Shown here: piece by piece, positions 22,035 to 29,221 of the stretch | Numbering within the stretch: the stretch's first letter is position 1 | Layout of the letters: each line of letters starts with the position of its first letter | From: a virus | Reading direction: 5' to 3' (one strand) | Virus record (IMG/VR): IMGVR_UViG_3300030382_003460 | Location: 1-29,230 of that record | DNA: 29,230 nt | The notes under the pieces: model-generated | Told to the model about the DNA's origin: nothing | The model's database searches: none | Seen by the model: the letters and a program-made list of their open reading frames with translations, nothing else | Position numbers and translations under genes: made by a program

Positions 22035-22370
22035 TTAATCCTTTGGAACAAACATAGTCCATTCTAGCGTATGGGTTAAATCGTTCACACTTAGTATTCT
22101 TGAATTAGTCTTTTTTAAATACCTATGAATCTCATTAATATCAAGTATAATCCACTCTTCAATACCATCAAATACCATTTTTTCCGCTTTAGTGAGTCTA
22201 TGACCTCTTTTACCCAGCTGATTATTAGGTAATTGCTGCATTTCTCTTACATCAAATTTAAAGGATTGATTTGATTTTTTAAGCATACCTTCTATATGCC
22301 ATCCTTCAAATTTATTAGGGTATTTAATATTAGTTAAGGATTTAGCAAAATTAGTTACTATCGATTTCAA
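22035..22370 (-). CDS. Unknown accessory protein next to a 2OG oxygenase
   Basis: An open frame of up to 111 residues whose start is unclear. The longest form begins with TTG at 22370 and overlaps the oxygenase gene by 20 bases; the first ATG is at 22286 (83 residues). The sequence before that ATG (NKFEGWHIEGM) looks like real protein, so I favour the longer form. It is Lys/Asn-rich, with RGHRLTKAEKMVFDGIEEWI near residues 55-74, and has no motif I recognise. Together with the oxygenase it forms an AT-rich pair set into the tail genes, uncoupled from them. This arrangement suggests an acquired accessory unit whose two products may act together. Confidence 0.5.
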   Translation of the reverse strand: MKSIVTNFAKSLTNIKYPNKFEGWHIEGMLKKSNQSFKFDVREMQQLPNNQLGKRGHRLTKAEKMVFDGIEEWIILDINEIHRYLKKTNSRILSVNDLTHTLEWTMFVPKD

Positions 22371-22893
22371 ACTGATTATAAAAGTTAAATGCTAAAGAAT
22401 ATCTTTCTTGTAGTGATTGATTTGTTGGAACTGAATGAGATATCATGGAATGAAATAACAAAAATTTGCCGGGTGTTGGTTTTATATTTATATTATATTG
22501 AGGAAAATAAATAGGTTCTCCTTCGGTAAGATATAAGACACCACCTATTTCTGCGTTTCTATGATCATGATTCCTCACATGATCCCCAGGATTTAATATA
22601 TTTCCCCAAGCTTCTTTTAATCTAACTTGAATAGATCTGGTATGATGAGAAAGTAAAGGCATAATACTTTTAATAAATTCTAAAAATTTTTCATCATTTA
22701 CAAAACAATCCCAAGAAGTCATTTTGCCAGAAACATTGGTTGCATAACTATGTTTATCGGAAATGTTTTCTTTAATTTTATTAATATAATAATTATAATC
22801 TATTTCAGATTGTCCTTCATATAACCATGTTGGAATCATTACATCTTTAGTGTAATGTTTTAACATAATGTGATTAGATTTTTTATTTTTCAT
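22351..22893 (-). CDS. 2-oxoglutarate/Fe(II)-dependent oxygenase
   Basis: A 180-residue protein with the core of the phage 2OG-FeII_Oxy_5 type: EAWGNILNPGDHVRNHDHRN (94-113), IGGVLYLTEGEPIYFP (116-131), PGKFLLFHSMISHSVPTN (141-158) and ERYSLAFNF (163-171). The likely iron ligands are H109 and/or H111 with H153, and R164 should bind 2-oxoglutarate. All are in order, so it is probably active as a hydroxylase; the substrate cannot be read. Related enzymes are frequent in marine phages. The gene lies between the fibre-related 138-residue protein and the tail nozzle, without the coupling seen in its neighbours and at lower GC, as expected for an acquired gene. AGAAAG precedes the ATG. Confidence 0.85.
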   Translation of the reverse strand: MKNKKSNHIMLKHYTKDVMIPTWLYEGQSEIDYNYYINKIKENISDKHSYATNVSGKMTSWDCFVNDEKFLEFIKSIMPLLSHHTRSIQVRLKEAWGNILNPGDHVRNHDHRNAEIGGVLYLTEGEPIYFPQYNINIKPTPGKFLLFHSMISHSVPTNQSLQERYSLAFNFYNQFEIDSN

Positions 22894-22913
22894 TTATTCT
22901 TTCTAAAAAATGA

Positions 22914-23330
22914 TTATGGGGAATATTCTATACCGTCTCCATCTCTCCAATTTGTTACTGATTCATCCCAATCCCATCCTTCATAAGGAACTGGTTTTGC
23001 TACTGGGGGTTCCCATAATTGAGTACTTGCATTTAATGTCCAACTAGGAAAAGGTTGGGGTTGTCTAAAGGCATCTACAACAGGATCGTATATATATCCT
23101 ATACCCGCAAAATTATATCTTAAAGGAGTTCCTCCATTGGAATGTTGATTTCCTCTAGTATGAATTGAAGTTTGTTTCCAATTTGCTGTAGGTTCTTTAT
23201 AAATATTTCTTAAAAAAGCAACTCCTAATGCTTCTTGTTCATTTCCGGTTTCATCAGTTATAACGGCATTATGAATAACATGTACATTTGTTACAATATT
23301 TTCATTATTAATTTTTGCAAAATGAGCCAT
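22914..23330 (-). CDS. Tail-fibre-associated protein (cyanophage/pelagiphage type)
   Basis: A 138-residue protein starting MAHFAKINNENIVTNVHVIH, with NEQEALGVAFLRNIY (30-44), WKQTSIHTRG (51-60), YNFAGIGYIYDPVVDAFRQP (72-91) and PFPSWTLNASTQLWEPP (93-109). I know this sequence type from fibre regions of marine T4-like and T7-like phages, where it occurs alone or as a domain at fibre ends; the exact role is not established to my knowledge. Several aromatic-Pro motifs (WTL, WEPP, YEGWDWDE) could bind sugars. It begins by a one-base TAATG overlap with the Gly-rich adhesin gene, so the two are made together. It may be an adhesin partner, cap or assembly factor. Confidence 0.75.
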   Translation of the reverse strand: MAHFAKINNENIVTNVHVIHNAVITDETGNEQEALGVAFLRNIYKEPTANWKQTSIHTRGNQHSNGGTPLRYNFAGIGYIYDPVVDAFRQPQPFPSWTLNASTQLWEPPVAKPVPYEGWDWDESVTNWRDGDGIEYSP

Positions 23331-24181
23331 TATGCTGTGTACGTCCCCGTTCCTGTATATTTTAGAATTTTGTAATCTCCACTTGTTGTAACAGTTGGGG
23401 AACCCGTTGTAGTTCCAGTATAATCTCCACTTAACATTTTTAAAATAACGACTCCAGATCCTCCGGCTTTTCCTGTGGCACCACCTGCATCTCGCGCTCC
23501 GCCACCACCGCCTCCGGTATTAGCTGTGCCTACAGTTGCTGCTGCTCCGTGAGTTCCACCTTGACCGCCTCCGCCTTGACCGCCTGAAGCGACACCACTT
23601 TGAGAGCCACCTCCGCCGCCACCGGCGTAATAAACTCCTGCGCCTGTAATTGAACTAGATGTTCCGTCTCCTCCAGTTCCTCCGCCGCCAGGAGATCCTG
23701 TATTTCCAGCTTGTGCGTGACCTCCGCCACCACCAGCTCCCCATTGAGGACCAGAGTTTCCGCCATCGTTTCCTTCTGCGGGAGAATAACTTCCTTCATT
23801 TCCAGATCCTCCAGCTTTGCCGGTATTACCACCGCCTCCGCCGGAACCGCCGTCTCCTCCAGAGGTGTCCGTGTTATGACCTCCGCCACCACCTCCTCCG
23901 GTAGAAGATATAGTTGTGATTCCTGATCCTGCTATTGAAGAATCATCTCCTTTTGTACCTCGATTGACATTGTGGCCTGCGCCACCGCTACCTACTGTAA
24001 TTGTATATTGAACTCCTGAAGTAGGAGTAAAAGTGCTTGTTCTATAGCCGCCAGCTCCTGCGCCACCGCCAACCGTGCCACTTCCACCGCCACCGGCCGC
24101 AACTATTAAATATTCAAAATCTGAGAGACCTGCCGCGCCAGCTGACATGAAACCTAGGGTTCTATATCCAAATTGTGTCAT
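23330..24181 (-). CDS. Glycine-rich tail adhesin / receptor-binding protein
   Basis: This 283-residue protein is more than one third glycine. It starts with FEYLIVAAGGGGSG (22-35) and ends its Gly region with GGSGVVILKML, both hallmarks of Gly-rich phage and bacterial surface domains, followed by a short Thr-rich C-terminal piece. Between them runs a series of G-rich segments of varied length separated by short polar loops. Such sequences can form stacked polyglycine II helices, as described for the gp38 adhesin of Salmonella phage S16; the loops there bind the receptor. The transfer of that fold to this protein is inference. The region is GC-rich relative to the genome because of Gly codons. 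It follows a tail fibre gene. Confidence 0.8.
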   Translation of the reverse strand: MTQFGYRTLGFMSAGAAGLSDFEYLIVAAGGGGSGTVGGGAGAGGYRTSTFTPTSGVQYTITVGSGGAGHNVNRGTKGDDSSIAGSGITTISSTGGGGGGGHNTDTSGGDGGSGGGGGNTGKAGGSGNEGSYSPAEGNDGGNSGPQWGAGGGGGHAQAGNTGSPGGGGTGGDGTSSSITGAGVYYAGGGGGGSQSGVASGGQGGGGQGGTHGAAATVGTANTGGGGGGARDAGGATGKAGGSGVVILKMLSGDYTGTTTGSPTVTTSGDYKILKYTGTGTYTA

Positions 24182-24198
24182 ATACTTTTATGCTCCTA

Positions 24199-25416
24199 TT
24201 ATGCGTCGTTAGCAGCGTCTGTAGTAAAGTATAATTTAATACCTAGTAATCTAGCATCTCCTGTAAATGTGTCACTGCCGTCTGCTGCATCTCTATAAAG
24301 CTGGAAAAAAGTTAAATCATCATCTGCTGGTGAGCCAGCGATTGTGATTGCACTACTTGTTCCTGTAACTTGTACGTCTTCTACCGTTCCAATTCCAGCA
24401 TCTGTAACTTCTTGCGCTGTCCCAAAAACTACGTCTGCGGTATCACTATCACTACAGCTAACACCTTGAAGTCCAAATATACAGTCTCCCGTATTCGTAT
24501 TGCCTGGTGACCACCAAGCTTGAAAAGTTACTGTTCCTAAATTCCATGATTTAGGCATTGCTATAGAAAATTGTGCATATTCAGCTGTACTTGCATCAAA
24601 ATCTAAAACTTTTAAATCTGGTCTAGTTGCTGTTGTTTCTACTTGTTGGGCATCAGCTCCATTTGTTGATGATCCATACATAGCCGCGGCGGGAATCCAT
24701 ATAGTTTCCGTTCCTGCAACTTTAACTGCAGCTGAACCTGATTTAAGAACTCCTGATCCTTTAGGATTTAAATTTAAATCAACGTTTGTTTCACCTGTTG
24801 AAGAAATAATTGGACCATTTCCAGTCGCAGCATTTGCTAATGTAATTTCGTTAACAGCTGAACTTGTTGCTGTTAATAAAGCTAGTTCATTTCCGTTAGT
24901 ATCTAAAATTGAAGTTCCAATTTTAGGAGACGTTAAAGTTTTGTTTGTTAAAGTTTGTGTTCCTGTTGTTGTAACATCACCAGCGGGTAAGGTATCTATA
25001 TCTGGATTAGTTCCATCATTTGCAGTTGCGAATACAACAGCATCACCTTTGTTTGTTGTTCCAAAAGTAAACGAATCACCAGATCCTGATACATATTTAA
25101 ATTGTACTGTGTATGCACCTGATGTTGAATTTCTTAAATAATAAAAAGTTTGAACATCTAATGGAATAGTTACGATTTGATTTCCTGTAATAGAACCTGT
25201 GAATTCAATCATTCTATGAGATAGAACTGCACCAGTTGATCCATCAGAAACTGAAAGAGTTGTAGTCTGTGCACCACCTGCTATATCTTGTACAGTCCAT
25301 CCGCCAACTATTTGTTCTATAATCTCTAAGTTTGTATTAGTCTTTGTTCCCCATGTACCGGCATTTTCGCCAGTTGCCATTTTTTCAACACCTAAGGGTG
25401 TGTATGTTGATGCCAT
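24199..25416 (-). CDS. Tail fibre protein
   Basis: A 405-residue beta-rich protein. Residues 1-40 (STYTPLGVEKMATGENAGTW, then GTKTNTNLEIIEQ) form the attachment end common to fibres of marine phages. Near residue 155-168 it carries TGTQTLTNKTLTSPKIG, the linker motif known from many phage tail fibres before the trimeric shaft. The C-terminal part from about 240 (IWIPAAAMYGSSTNGADAQQ, then LDFDASTAEYAQFSIAMPKSW) looks like a compact sugar-binding head. It should trimerise and contact the cell surface, with the Gly-rich protein next door as tip or partner. AGGAGA lies ten bases before the ATG. Confidence 0.85.
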   Translation of the reverse strand: MASTYTPLGVEKMATGENAGTWGTKTNTNLEIIEQIVGGWTVQDIAGGAQTTTLSVSDGSTGAVLSHRMIEFTGSITGNQIVTIPLDVQTFYYLRNSTSGAYTVQFKYVSGSGDSFTFGTTNKGDAVVFATANDGTNPDIDTLPAGDVTTTGTQTLTNKTLTSPKIGTSILDTNGNELALLTATSSAVNEITLANAATGNGPIISSTGETNVDLNLNPKGSGVLKSGSAAVKVAGTETIWIPAAAMYGSSTNGADAQQVETTATRPDLKVLDFDASTAEYAQFSIAMPKSWNLGTVTFQAWWSPGNTNTGDCIFGLQGVSCSDSDTADVVFGTAQEVTDAGIGTVEDVQVTGTSSAITIAGSPADDDLTFFQLYRDAADGSDTFTGDARLLGIKLYFTTDAANDA

Positions 25417-25434
25417 ATTTATTTATCTCCTAAT

Positions 25435-26298
25435 TTACGCCGCTATATTTACATCTGTATACGTTGTGGAACCTTCAATGTCAACATCTTCGTAACCTGC
25501 AGAAGATTCAATATCAACATCTTTGAAATATACCGGGTATAATTCGCCTACATTACCACTAATTGATAAACTCGTCAATCCTACAGACATATCCGTAGGA
25601 CTTATAGATCCCACCGAACCACTAAAAGAAACACCGCTAAAACTCACGGTCATTGCATCTGGGGTTATAGCCCCTACGGAAGCTGTAAATGAAACTCCTG
25701 AAATATTAATAAGTTCTTGTGGTATAAAACTACATCCAGCAGCATTTTGATAAGCAGTAAATTCAACTCCTGTTAGTCCAACTACATCGGCTGGTGCTAT
25801 TGCTCCTACTGAAGCTGAAAAAGATTGGCTTCCTGCACCAACTACCATGTCAGCGCCATTATTAACTGACCAACCCGTTCCTTGAGAAGCGGTAATAGAT
25901 AAACCACTTGGTGTATCTACGTAATCAACTTGGATGCTTGAAGTACCTTGAGAAGCAGTAACTTCAACTCCTGTTAAACCAACTACATCTGCTGGAGTAA
26001 GATTCCATTCACCCCAAGTACTTTCTCCATATGCAATAGTTCCCCAACCATTTTCACCAACTTCAACGGTTCCAATGTCAAGACCATCAATTTCTACTAC
26101 TAAACCAGATGATCCCCAATTTTCATAACCATAAGCATCGGATCCCCATCCAACATTTATTTCAGTTGTAACTGTAACTGATGAATTAAAACCTGTGGAA
26201 AAAGATAAACCACTTATGGATATTGGTACTGTATTAGATTGCCAGGTATTTTCACCCCAGGCTACTGAAGGATCATCACCACCCCAAATTGAAGCCAT
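25435..26298 (-). CDS. Repeat-containing virion protein with WG motifs and beta repeats
   Basis: This 287-residue protein is built of repeats. Residues 1-97 contain WG elements (SIWGGDD, VAWGENTW, VGWGSDAYGYENWG, NGWGTIAYGESTWG). Residues 100-255 hold about six imperfect units of roughly 20 residues around Pro-x-x, VGLTGV, then FTASVGAI or similar. The end has three short units FKDVDIESSAG, YEDVDIEGSTT and YTDVNIAA. It resembles small repeat proteins of T4-like cyanophage and uvMED virions and is likely an extended fibre or decoration protein on the tail or head. No enzyme motif is present. A strong AAGGAGG lies nine bases before the ATG. The unit-like build invites rapid length change by recombination. 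Confidence 0.75.
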   Translation of the reverse strand: MASIWGGDDPSVAWGENTWQSNTVPISISGLSFSTGFNSSVTVTTEINVGWGSDAYGYENWGSSGLVVEIDGLDIGTVEVGENGWGTIAYGESTWGEWNLTPADVVGLTGVEVTASQGTSSIQVDYVDTPSGLSITASQGTGWSVNNGADMVVGAGSQSFSASVGAIAPADVVGLTGVEFTAYQNAAGCSFIPQELINISGVSFTASVGAITPDAMTVSFSGVSFSGSVGSISPTDMSVGLTSLSISGNVGELYPVYFKDVDIESSAGYEDVDIEGSTTYTDVNIAA

Positions 26299-26312
26299 AA
26301 GGATCTACCTCC

Positions 26313-26765
26313 TTAAGCTAATCTTAGAATAGCTGTGGTTGCTCCTGCTGCGGGAAATTGAATTGTAAAAGTTCCAGAAGAAACTGTTTTATCTCCACCA
26401 AACGCAATTATACAAACTGCATCTGTTGTGCTGGATCCGCCATCAGTTGTAGTATTGTAAATCATTGCACCATTCGCTGTGAATGAAGCTGAAGTCCAAG
26501 ACACATCTGCGAAGTCTGTGTAAGCAGTTGTGCTTGACAAAGTTACGCCTTGATTTGTTAATGCTGATCCGCCTGCTGTGTAAGCAGTTCCAGAAGAATT
26601 AGTGATTTCGTTTGAAGTGCTGTAGTCTGTTGTAGTTGCATCTAAAGATGCAGAACTTGTAAACATAGCGATTTTAAAAGTATCTCCACCTGAAGAATCA
26701 AAGTCGTGTTTACCACTTAAAAGTTCACTTTTAAAACTTGAACAAACTGCTGATGTTATAGCCAT
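26313..26765 (-). CDS. Small virion structural protein (MAITSAVCSSFK type)
   Basis: A 150-residue Ser/Thr-rich beta protein starting MAITSAVCSSFKSELLSGKH, with DTFKIAMFTSSASLDATTTDYS (28-49), a central YTAGGSALTNQGVTLSS and a C-terminal strand pair SGTFTIQFPAAGATTAILRL. I recall near-identical proteins in many marine phages, annotated only as structural. The fold is probably a beta sandwich and the protein probably decorates head or tail in many copies. It sits between connector and repeat-protein genes, with a clean AAGGAG site seven bases before the ATG. Abundant virion components often carry such strong ribosome sites. Confidence 0.75.
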   Translation of the reverse strand: MAITSAVCSSFKSELLSGKHDFDSSGGDTFKIAMFTSSASLDATTTDYSTSNEITNSSGTAYTAGGSALTNQGVTLSSTTAYTDFADVSWTSASFTANGAMIYNTTTDGGSSTTDAVCIIAFGGDKTVSSGTFTIQFPAAGATTAILRLA

Positions 26766-26776
26766 TTTTTTTCTCC

Positions 26777-27496
26777 TTAAGGACTCGGCGAATCAATTTT
26801 AATTCTGACCGTACCGTCCGTATAATCGTCTCTACGTCTTCTTCCTATCTGTTGAGAAGCAAACGTTTGTATACTATCTTTATACTTTTGTTCATATAAT
26901 GTCAACATATCCATAGGCCCTTTTAAATAACCATAAGCCTCCACTAAACATGCATATAATAGGAGTTGAGGATAGTTTACACTAATATAATTAGTTTGAT
27001 TACTGGACTCTAAAGTAGCCGGTCTTTTATCATAATGAACTCTAAAGTAATAATTTGAATCTGGAGTAGGGGCTAGCATATAACCACCTGAATTCGTTGA
27101 ACCGTCTCCTGTAGCTCCTCCAAACATAGCATAATATTTAGGCATTCCTGTTACGTCGGCACTACCATCTCCTGTTAAATCTTCTATATATTCAGATAAC
27201 CAAGTCACGTCTTTTTTGATAAGCCATCTGTTAGTTCCAGTAGCGACTGAAGTAGAATCATATACTTCTATACCTCTCGTAAATATTGCACCAGATGGAG
27301 CATATATACTATTCTTATCTGTTACTAAATTTCCATCTTGCATATGTCGATCGGCATCAATTGGGACATCTTGACATATTCTAGATTGAGCATTTAAAAT
27401 AATATTTTCTAAAACATCAGTACTTAAAACATTTGAATCTGTTTCTGTGTAATTTCTAAGTTGTGTGACCAATGTGCTGTAAGATATTCCTGCCAT
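26777..27496 (-). CDS. Head-tail adaptor, SU10-type / tail-tube A-like
   Basis: This 239-residue protein matches adaptor proteins of short-tailed marine phages, from memory. It has TLVTQLRNYTETDSNVLSTD (8-27), VLENIILNAQSRICQDVPIDADR (28-50), a beta region with IKKDVTWLSEYIED (94-107), GGYMLAPTPDSNYYFRVHYD (136-155), and the helical end LLLYACLVEAYGYLKGPMDM (173-192). It should sit between portal and nozzle, joining head and tail. The C-terminus is basic (QIGRRRRDDYTDG), which may touch DNA or the portal. The ATG is in a one-base TAATG overlap with the preceding gene, in the recurrent context GCATAATGGC. Confidence 0.8.
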   Translation of the reverse strand: MAGISYSTLVTQLRNYTETDSNVLSTDVLENIILNAQSRICQDVPIDADRHMQDGNLVTDKNSIYAPSGAIFTRGIEVYDSTSVATGTNRWLIKKDVTWLSEYIEDLTGDGSADVTGMPKYYAMFGGATGDGSTNSGGYMLAPTPDSNYYFRVHYDKRPATLESSNQTNYISVNYPQLLLYACLVEAYGYLKGPMDMLTLYEQKYKDSIQTFASQQIGRRRRDDYTDGTVRIKIDSPSP

Positions 27497-28122
27497 TATG
27501 CTTCAATAGTCACGGGTCCAATTGAACACCCGGCTCCTCCTCCGTTTTTATCTCCTAGTGTAGCTGTATCAGTATTAACAGTAAAATAAAAATAATTTGC
27601 TTTTGCATAATCTGAATCCACTCTTGCCCCGCTTCTATATAAGCCTGTTGTAATTGCATAACCTGCAGCTAAGGCTAGTTTTGCTCCAGTAATTCCGTCA
27701 AAACTTTGAGGATCATTATATCCAAAAACTGAAGTTCCATTAACTCCTGTTACTGGATCGTAAGCAGTTCCTGTGCCTGGCGATGTGGTTATCGAACCTC
27801 TAATTCTGTAAGTATCTCCATCAGTTAAACCGTGACCAGGAAACCAAACGTTAATAAGTCCAGAACCTGCTCCATAAGTTTCAAAAGGATCATCACGTAA
27901 TAATCGAGTCACCGCCGGTGCCGTTCTAGACGGTCTTACTTTTGGTAAAGAAACTCCATCCGCGCTAATTGGTTTAGGTTCTAATTGTGGTTGTTTAGGT
28001 TCATATTCTGAAACATGTACAAATGCTCCATTCCATTCCGTTACCATTTCTCTCCATGGATATTGGAGTCCAGATCTATCTGAAATAGCTAATGCTCTTT
28101 TTCCTGATGCATATTTTGGCAT
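27496..28122 (-). CDS. Structural protein of the connector region (MPKYASGKRA type)
   Basis: A 208-residue protein whose N-terminus MPKYASGKRALAISDRSGLQ and WREMVTEWNGAFVHVSEYEP (23-42) is one I know from many marine myo- and podoviruses, where it is called a structural or neck protein. The rest (from about 85) is beta-rich with FPGHGLTDGDTYRIRG, like a small immunoglobulin- or fibronectin-type domain that could decorate the virion. It lies between the two adaptor genes. Its ATG follows the stop of the previous gene by two bases, without a ribosome site, which suggests re-initiation; it passes ribosomes on by a TAATG overlap. The molecular role is not established. Confidence 0.7.
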   Translation of the reverse strand: MPKYASGKRALAISDRSGLQYPWREMVTEWNGAFVHVSEYEPKQPQLEPKPISADGVSLPKVRPSRTAPAVTRLLRDDPFETYGAGSGLINVWFPGHGLTDGDTYRIRGSITTSPGTGTAYDPVTGVNGTSVFGYNDPQSFDGITGAKLALAAGYAITTGLYRSGARVDSDYAKANYFYFTVNTDTATLGDKNGGGAGCSIGPVTIEA

Positions 28123-28124
28123 AA

Positions 28125-28880
28125 TTAAATATTTGGATAATACGTCTTAGGTGTAATATATGTACTAGACGCTGATCCATCCTCCGCTAATGCTCTTGCT
28201 AATTCATCCTCATATAATAATTTTTGAGTTTGAATTCTATCTGGAGCATATTTTTGTGCTAAATAAAAAGATAATCCTGTAACCATACAAGGCAAAAATC
28301 TATATGGTGCATCCGTTGCATCTGTGTAAGTTCCATCAACATCTTGAATTCTTTTAATATAATAAATGTGCATGTCTTTAGATGCGTTTGAAGAATCAGC
28401 GGTTGGATAAACACTGATACTTACGTGATCTATAAATCTTTGAACCCAATATTGATTAGGAGTTCCTTTGGAAAGTTTGTTTGAAAATCCCGCATAAGTA
28501 GATCTATCTACTTTTGTCATAGGAGTATCTGATTGAGTAGTCTGAGTTCTATTGCTTCTTAATTGAGCTTCTAGAACATCAGTAATTCCATAAATTCCAT
28601 TAGTAGGGGTAGTGGTTGCACTCGTTCCATCAGCTGATGTACGGTAAAATTTGTATTCTGTTTGACCTTCAATTAAATCAATATTGGTTTCTCCAATTTC
28701 CCAATAATGAATTCCTCTATTACCCCATTCCGATAATAAAAGATTTAAAGATCTTCTGGCATTTCTTAATTGATAGCCAGCTGTTCCTTGTATACCAATT
28801 CTTTCATAAGCCTCTTCGATTAAATCATCAATCGCAAAGTTCTTATCAAAGACGTATGTACCAGAAGTAGTATTCGCCAT
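28125..28880 (-). CDS. Head-tail connector protein, P22 gp4-like
   Basis: This 251-residue protein has FDKNFAIDDLIEEAYERIGI (11-30) and QLRNARRSLNLLLSEWGNRG (37-56), the helical pattern typical of P22 tail accessory factor gp4-type adaptors, followed by HYWEIGETNIDLIEGQTEYK (58-77), a beta segment, and a helical end with YRFLPCMVTGLSFYLAQKYA (193-212). Such proteins bind below the portal ring and lengthen the channel. The match is from memory of the family pattern; no catalytic motif is present (gp4 of P22 has been reported to have muralytic activity, which I cannot assign here). A GAGGG site precedes the ATG. The preceding and following genes are virion components too. Confidence 0.75.
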   Translation of the reverse strand: MANTTSGTYVFDKNFAIDDLIEEAYERIGIQGTAGYQLRNARRSLNLLLSEWGNRGIHYWEIGETNIDLIEGQTEYKFYRTSADGTSATTTPTNGIYGITDVLEAQLRSNRTQTTQSDTPMTKVDRSTYAGFSNKLSKGTPNQYWVQRFIDHVSISVYPTADSSNASKDMHIYYIKRIQDVDGTYTDATDAPYRFLPCMVTGLSFYLAQKYAPDRIQTQKLLYEDELARALAEDGSASSTYITPKTYYPNI

Positions 28881-28891
28881 TGACTACCCTC

Positions 28892-29221
28892 TTACGTAAA
28901 TGCGCCAGTAACTACTAAAAAATCACAGTTAGTTAGATCAGCGTACATTCCAGTATCACAATAAATACCGTCTCCTGGAAGTGTTACAGAAAAATCAGAA
29001 TTATCTGCAGTTCCCCATTGAGCTTCAAATACTAATGCAGAAGCAGTTTTGGAACTATCAGATTCATTATAAATTTTGACACTTCCTCCAGCTCCAGTTG
29101 CTTGAGCTTGCACTGCCATGATTCTAGCTTTTGTAATATTAACTGCTGAACCACTTGCATATTTTTGCATTTGGCCATCTGCTGTGAGCGCTATAGTTTG
29201 TCTTACATTTCCTATTGCCAT
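28892..29221 (-). CDS. Small beta-rich virion protein
   Basis: A 109-residue protein beginning MAIGNVRQTIALTADGQMQK, with Ala-, Ser- and Thr-rich strands (ARIMAVQAQATGAGGSVKIY, TLPGDGIYCDTGMYADLTNC) and a terminal FLVVTGAFT. Its pattern is close in style to the 115-residue protein at 19331-19678 (both end their fold in a short hydrophobic strand after a Leu/Asp turn), so they may share a fold, but I cannot show homology by eye. Likely a decoration or tail component. GGAAAA lies just before the ATG; the upstream gene is outside the window, so coupling cannot be judged. Confidence 0.65.
   Translation of the reverse strand: MAIGNVRQTIALTADGQMQKYASGSAVNITKARIMAVQAQATGAGGSVKIYNESDSSKTASALVFEAQWGTADNSDFSVTLPGDGIYCDTGMYADLTNCDFLVVTGAFT

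Noticed and set aside
23530-23892. A 120-residue minus-strand open frame inside the Gly-rich adhesin gene
   Set aside because: It is the alternative frame of a Gly-codon-rich region; its Glu/Val/Ala-rich product is a by-product of GGA/GCT repeats and it has no ribosome site.
23480-24120. Possible CRISPR-like or satellite repeats
   Set aside because: The repeated ccgcc/ctccg pattern follows from Gly codons in a coding frame; unit lengths vary and there are no spacers.
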